From the NCBI GenBank assembly GCA_006176705.1, contig QRFJ01000368.1:362501-426500 (forward strand): DNA of 64,000 bases. Reading direction: 5' to 3'. This document shows, one piece after another, positions 58,237 to 64,000 of this stretch. The stretch is from Cocos nucifera. Lineage: Eukaryota; Streptophyta; Magnoliopsida; Arecales; Arecaceae. Made by a program: the position numbers and the translations under genes. The notes under the pieces are model-generated. The model worked only from the letters and a program-made list of their open reading frames with translations. It ran no database searches and was not told the origin of the DNA. The first letter of the stretch is position 1. Each line of letters starts with the position of its first letter.

Positions 58237-61200
58237 ATGGATATCGACAAAGATTGGATGAACGTTAGAGATTTTTTTTTGCCTGAATATCGAAAAGGTG
58301 TTCAAGACTTTATTGAATTTGCATGATGTAAAGTTGATAGTGGCAGTCGGATAAAGTGTCCATGCAAAAGATGTGTCAATATAGTATATCATCACATATC
58401 ACTTGTTGAAAAGCATCTGCTACATTTTGGTATGGATAAAAAGTATACTCACTGGATATGACATGAGGAGGGTGATCCGAATAAAGTTATATACAATGAT
58501 GACGATATCGATAATGATATTGATGCTGCTAAACCAATCGAAATGATGGTATAGGTTCACTATTTGATGACTTACATCAAGGTGTTACCTTAAATGTACC
58601 CATAAGTACTAGTGCATTTCAAGATAGTTCTGATCATAAATACAATATTGATGAGGTAGAAGAGACTTCTGAATGGTTTGCAAAGCTTGTTCAGGATGCA
58701 CGAGAGCCACTCTATCCAAACTATGCGAAGTTCTCCAAGTTAGAGTTTTTGATTAAATTGCTTCGTATTGAAATAGTGAACCGATGGAGTCAGAAGTCAT
58801 TTGATCAAAATTTGGCATTGATTAAAGCTCTTCTCGATGGATTAACACTTCTGAAATCATATACTGAAGCAAAAACATATATGCAGGAATTGGGACTTAG
58901 CTATATTCCTATACATGCCTACAAAAATGATTGTATATTATTTTATAAGAAGAATGAACAAGCAAATGAATGTCCGTAATATGGTGAGCCTAGGTACAAA
59001 ATTGATAATAGGAAAGAAAAGAAGATATCTCATAAGGTTTTAAAGTATTTTTCATTGATTCTAAGACTTCAAATATTGTATATGTCTACAAAGACAGCTA
59101 AAGAAATGAGATGGCATCATGAACAGCGGGTTTCGGAGGAGAACATACTTAGCCACCCAGCTGATTCTGTAGTATGGAAAGATTTTGATGCAAAGTATCC
59201 ACTATTTGTGAGTGACCCGCGTAATATCCGGCTTGATCTAACGATAGATGGATTTAATTCTTTTGATAATTTGAATACTTTCTACAGCATGTGGCGTGTG
59301 ATGCTAGTTGTATATAATGTGTCATCTTAGAAATGCATGAAAGAGCCATTTATTTTTATGTCACTATTGATTTTGAGTCCGAAAATATCAGGTAATAAAA
59401 TTGATATATATCTACGATCCTTAATCGATGATCTGAAAGAACTATAGGAAAATGGAGTATAGACATATGATTCTATCAGTTGAAGAAATTTTAAGTTGCA
59501 TGCATCAATTTCGTGGATGATAAATGATTTTTTTGCATATGAAAACTTATTTGGATGGAGTACCAAAGGATATCTAGCATGTCCAATATGCAACAAGGAT
59601 ACGTTCTCCTTACATTTAAAGCATGAAAGAAAAATCTGCTTCATGGGTCATTGATGATTTCTACCTGCTAATCACTCTTAGAGAACTCGTTATAATCAAT
59701 ATTTTGATGGTAAGTCTGACCGACGTTCACCTCCTAAGAAGTTAAGTGGAGTAGAAGTATTAGAACAACTTGAAGTCGTTGAAAATGTGAAATTTGAAAA
59801 AACATCGGATACTCGCAAGCGGAAGCATACTGAGCTGAGCTGAATTGGATGAAGCGAAGCCTATTTTTCAAACTACTATATTGGAAGCAGTTATTACTTC
59901 ATCATAACCTGGATGTATGCATATTGAGAAGAATATTTTTGATATTATCATCGGTACAGTGTTAAACATCATGAAAAAAATAAAAGATAATTCAAAAGCT
60001 CACCTTGATTTGCAAAAAATGGAAATTCGGTCGGAATTGCATTTAGTTCGTCAAGGTGATAAATTTTTTTATGCCATCTGTATGTTATTCACTATATTGC
60101 GAAGAGAAGAAGAGTTTCTATGGATGGTTTAAAATCATAAAGTTTTCTTATGCTTATGCCTCAAATGTATCGCGATGTATTAGCAACAATGATGGTAATA
60201 TCTCTGGCATGAAAAGTCATGACTCCCATGTGATGATGCAGCGCTTGCTTCCTATGGTGATGCATGGCTATCTAAGTGGTGATGTTCAAGCTACATTGAT
60301 TGAGTTGGAAGTATTTTTTTGAGAACTGTATTGCCGAAAGTTGAAGATTAACTTAATTGAAAAGTTTAAGAAGGATATTGTGCTTATCCTTTATAAGTTA
60401 GAAAAAACTTTTTCACCATCATTTTTTGATGTTATGATACACCTAGCTATTCATCTTCCAAAAAAAGCTCTTCTGGCCGGCTCAGTACATTATTGGTGGA
60501 TGTATCCTATTGAAAGATAAAAAAATCATAATCTCTTTGACATATCAGTTGTAAGATGTAAATCTTTTACAACTTTTTATTTTTTTATTTGCAGATTCTT
60601 GTGTATCCTAAAAAATTATGTGCGCAATAAGGCACGGCCTGTAGGATCCATAGCAGAAGCATACATAGCTATGGAGTGTCTCACATTCTATTCGATGTAT
60701 CTTGACAATATCAAAACAAGATTCAATCGTGCAGATCATAATACTGACCGTGAATAGAATGACGATGAATCGACATTGTCCATATTCAAACAAATGATTC
60801 GATCCATGGATGGAAAAAGATATGAGTTTATGGACATGAATGAGCTATCCAAGGCACACTTCTATATTCTAAATAATTATGAAAAAAATTAAAAATTTAA
60901 TTAAGTATTATCATAGCATAATTTTAGTATTTTAACTATTTTTTTTATGTTGATATAAAATTAAAAATTATGATTTATTACAGTGAGCACAAGAATATAC
61001 TATCCAGGAAGAATAATATAAATGTTGATGATCGACATAGGATGAAATTTGCAAAATAGTTTGGGGTAAATTTCACTAGTATTACATTATATTTTTAAAA
61101 TTATATAATTAATTACTTGTACCAACATAATTTTTTATGCTATATTGTAAATGAAATCTAAATATTTCAATAAAGAAGAGGGTGCGATCGATGAGTTGTA

Positions 61201-61362
61201 CAATTTAGCATGTGGCCCCAATCGAATGATTAACTAATACACATCCTATATCATTGGAGGAATGAGATTTCATACAAGAGATCTTAAGATGCAAAGATAG
61301 ATCTAGAATAGTGGGATTGCTACAAAAGGATATGAAGGAGAAGAGGAAATTGAATATCTTGG
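58237..61362 (+). pseudogene. CACTA (En/Spm) TNPD-like transposase, degenerate, copy B
   Basis: ATG at 58,237 starts MDIDKDWMNVRDFFLPEYRK, then the transposase-associated zinc domain (CPCKRCVNI, HHISLVEKHLLHFG, THWI) to about 58,470. Middle: 58,749-58,979 (TYMQELGLSYIPIHAYKNDC) and 59,055-59,330 (MSTKTAKEMRWHHE, WKDFDAKYPLFVSDPRNIRL, LDLTIDGFNSFD). The last is the conserved Transposase_21 block holding a candidate catalytic Asp. Then YLACPICNKDTFSLHLKH near 59,570, HIEKNIFDIIIGTVLNIMKK near 59,920 and a region parallel to copy A up to 61,350. Several stops and frameshifts. The 3' part and second ORF are cut off by the LTR at 61,363. It is better preserved than copy A. Confidence 0.82.
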
Positions 61363-62611
61363 TGTTGCCCAAGGATAGCCACCCAAGAGGGGGGATGAAT
61401 TGGGTATTTAAAAATTTAAACTATGAATATGTTGAATTTTAATACTATGTGCTTGGTGAAATAAAGTAAAATATAAGTATAGATGAAGAACAATAGAAAT
61501 AAAACTATATAAACATAAACACCAAGCTTTTATAATGGTTCAGCACCTACGTCCACTCCCCAAGTAATCTACTTGGGAATTCAACTATAATCACTTAATT
61601 GATTACAGTTCGATTATTTTTTTTGAGTTTATAATCCAATCTGGTTGGTTTTGACCTAAGCTCACCAACTACAATCTTTTCAATGATTGTTTTTCAGGCT
61701 CACAATCAATCTTGTTGATTTTTTCCGGATCACCAACCAAAATCATATAAGATTATTTTTCTCCAGGCTAACAATCAACCTAGATTGGTTTTAACCTTGG
61801 CACACCAATGAAACCACTAAAACATCCAACTTTAAGCTTGGACCAACCCAAGTTTCTTATTCCAAGAAACTTAAAATAAAATATAAAAATATAAAGATTA
61901 AGTTTAGAAAAATAAAAATTCTTTGAAGAATCAGAAAAAGTCTGAATGATAATAGTTGAATGCTTGACTTCTTCTTGAATGCTTGAGTGATGATAAGACT
62001 CTTTGATTCTTGACTTGATTGCTTTCTCACTTCAATTTACTCTTGCTCTCACTTACTTGAAGATGATTTATAGTGGAAGGACAAAGGTTAACTTTGAAAT
62101 CAACTCTTTTTCTTCTCTTTTCAGCTCACTCCTTTGGCTTTCTTCAATAAATACTTAATGAAACTCTCAAAAAGCTTCTCTTTAATGCTCAAAATATTTT
62201 CTTATATATCCTTAATATTTTTCATCATTTTTAATTCATTTTGAAGGTCTTCAGAAATGATCTAGCCATTAAAAATAAGAAAATAACTGCTGAAAAAAAG
62301 TTGGGACTGAAAAAGTGTAGTTCTGAAAAAATTAGTCGTTACAGTAAACTTAATCGACTAAGTTTCTCTGAGTCAACTAAGTCTTAGTCTGCTCAATCTG
62401 ACTTAGTCTACTAAATTGACAAAGCTTGAAAATCTATCTTTCTGCCCTGCTGTTGTTTTGATTGATAGTACTCAATTTAATTGATGAAAATCACATAGAG
62501 TATTGTGAGCACATGGAATTTAAACTACACATTCTCAAAAATAATATTAGTAACATAACAAATTATACTCAAAACTCTTTGTCATCATCAAAATCAATTT
62601 TTAGGTCAACA
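61363..62611 (-). mobile_element. 3' LTR of a SIRE-like copia element
   Basis: 1,249 bp. On the minus strand it runs from TGTTGACCTAAAAATTG (62,611) to GGCTATCCTTGGGCAACA (61,363), so TG...CA ends are intact. Plus-strand landmarks are AAGAGGGGGGATGAATTGG, GGTTCAGCACCTACGTCC and CACTCCCCAAG. A degenerate purine tract (AAAAAGAAAAAAA on the minus strand) adjoins at 62,612. The mid-LTR carries GACTAAGT words (62,340-62,420). It interrupts CACTA copy B. Confidence 0.75.
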
Positions 62612-64000
62612 ATTTTTTTCTTTTTGATGATGATAAAACTTTTTGAGTATATGCAAAATAATATCTAGTGAGTTTCTAAAGAATATATTTTAAAAAATAT
62701 AAAATTATTAAATAATAAAAATATACTTCATTCTAGTTAAGCTCAAGCATATACTCAACGATAACTCTCTTTCTTTTTGACAGTATCAAAAAACTCATGA
62801 AAAGGATAAAAGACTGATCATCAAAATCAATAAGACATGAAAATTTATCATCAAAGTTTTCTTTGAAAAGTTTATCTTTTAATTTAAAACATGTTTAAAG
62901 TACTTTTAGTTTCAGAATTTAGCTTGAATTCAAATATTAAAGGATTTCTCCTTTTTTTTTAAATAAATATGATCTTTTTAATTAGATTTTTGAGTATATA
63001 CTTTTAAGCTTTAAGAAAAATCAAATTTATAAAAAGACTTGAATATAAAATCAAGCATAGTATATACTTTAATATTCAATCTTTTTTTTCTAAGAAAATT
63101 TTAATCAATTAAGTTCAAAAAAGATATGTATCAAAAATGTATCGGACAAAGTAAAATAAATAATATCAAAGCAAAAGATAGTCATATTTTTAAATTCATT
63201 ATTTTGAGTAAAAATTATTTCAATACAAATAATTCATAAGAATTTTGTAATGCACATCAAAAATTTAGTATCAAACTTGAATTTTTAAATAAGTTTCAAA
63301 ATTGAGTTTAAAAATTTATTTTTAAGAAGGAATATACTATAAATTTAATTTAACTCCAATCATTTGCCAAAAATGATCATGCAAATCAAGTTTAATAGGT
63401 TGGCACATGAAAAGTTTAGTATTATATTTATAAATAATTTTCAAAATTATAAGAAGGTATCAAAATCAATTTATTTAGAGTAAGAATATGTTTCTAAATT
63501 TAATTTCACTCCAAATAATTATCAAAAAATAATATAGCAATCAAATTATGCATATCAAATTGAATAAATATAAGAAAGCTTAATTTAAGAAGATCATAAA
63601 ATAATTGATTGATTAAGTTCACATTTAATTTTTTTTGACTTAAATTAATTAAAATTTTCAATCAAATCAAATTAGAAAATATCTCTTCCTCTATTTTTCA
63701 TATTTATAGCTAGATTAATTTATTTTTTAATTTTTTCCTCCTCTTTATTTCAAAAAGAGCATATTTTAAACTTACAATTATTCTTATTAATTAATTACAT
63801 ATTTATCTTTAATTAGTGCCAATTGAGTAACTAATTCATCTCAAATGAATTCTTCTCCTTATTTTTGCAAATAAAATCATTTTAAAATTCAAAAACATAA
63901 GCATCAATTAAGTAAACTAAGCATTAATTAATTTAAATATTAATCAAACAAAGTATTCACTCAAGAAGACACCAAATGTTCAAAAATTTATCTTGTATCA
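62612..64000 (-). mobile_element. Internal non-coding region of the SIRE-like element
   Basis: Continues past the window edge. It has a second purine-tract-like GTCAAAAAGAAAGAGAG (minus strand, near 62,780), a PPT doublet as in the 43.8-kb element, and stretches shared with 45.5-46.5 kb. No coding domain in the visible part. Confidence 0.55.

Overview
This is a eukaryotic nuclear window, almost certainly from a plant and probably a monocot. The palm-like feel of the repeats is an impression, not a database result. The evidence is one intron-containing class III peroxidase gene with GT-AG introns, a second wrecked peroxidase, and roughly 55 kb of plant transposable elements (TEs): Ty1/copia, Ty3/gypsy-like, SIRE-like copia, CACTA (En/Spm) and an AU-like SINE. 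Most open frames are broken pieces of transposon proteins or chance frames in repeats.

Layout. 1-10.8 kb: a decayed CACTA element (copy A) with a palindromic block, GC-skewed leader, GATC-rich minisatellite, TNPD-type transposase and a Ptta/En/Spm second ORF. 10.85-11.55 kb: exons 1-2 of a plus-strand peroxidase pseudogene. 11.55-36.7 kb: insertions that split this pseudogene. These are a gypsy-type LTR, an outer CACTA element (13,134 onward), a second CACTA of the same family nested inside it (14,719-20,888, 3-bp target duplication AAA), a 10.5-kb Ty1/copia element (24,112-34,575) and a solo SIRE-like LTR. 36.7-37.1 kb: the last exon of the pseudogene. 38.5-42.0 kb: end of a gypsy polyprotein with its LTR, then a CACTA right end. 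43.8-48.5 kb: a minus-strand SIRE-like element with a gag fragment but no recognisable pol. 48.8 kb: an AU-like SINE. 49.07-50.52 kb: the intact class III peroxidase gene on the minus strand (4 exons, 327 aa). 52.4-54.65 kb: gypsy-type LTR sequence on the minus strand, partly duplicated. 54.6-61.36 kb: CACTA copy B, parallel to copy A. 61.36-64 kb: another minus-strand SIRE-like 3' LTR and internal region.

The only gene that looks functional is the peroxidase at 49,073-50,521. The pseudogene lies tail-to-tail with it, so the two are probably remnants of a local peroxidase cluster.

The most interesting structure is inside the nested CACTA element. A transposase N-terminal segment is present as a large inverted duplication (18,556-19,398, arms about 400 bp). 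This is the architecture of a hairpin silencing locus such as maize Mu killer. It sits beside an 8.5-unit tandem array whose units alternate between about 84 and 79 bp.
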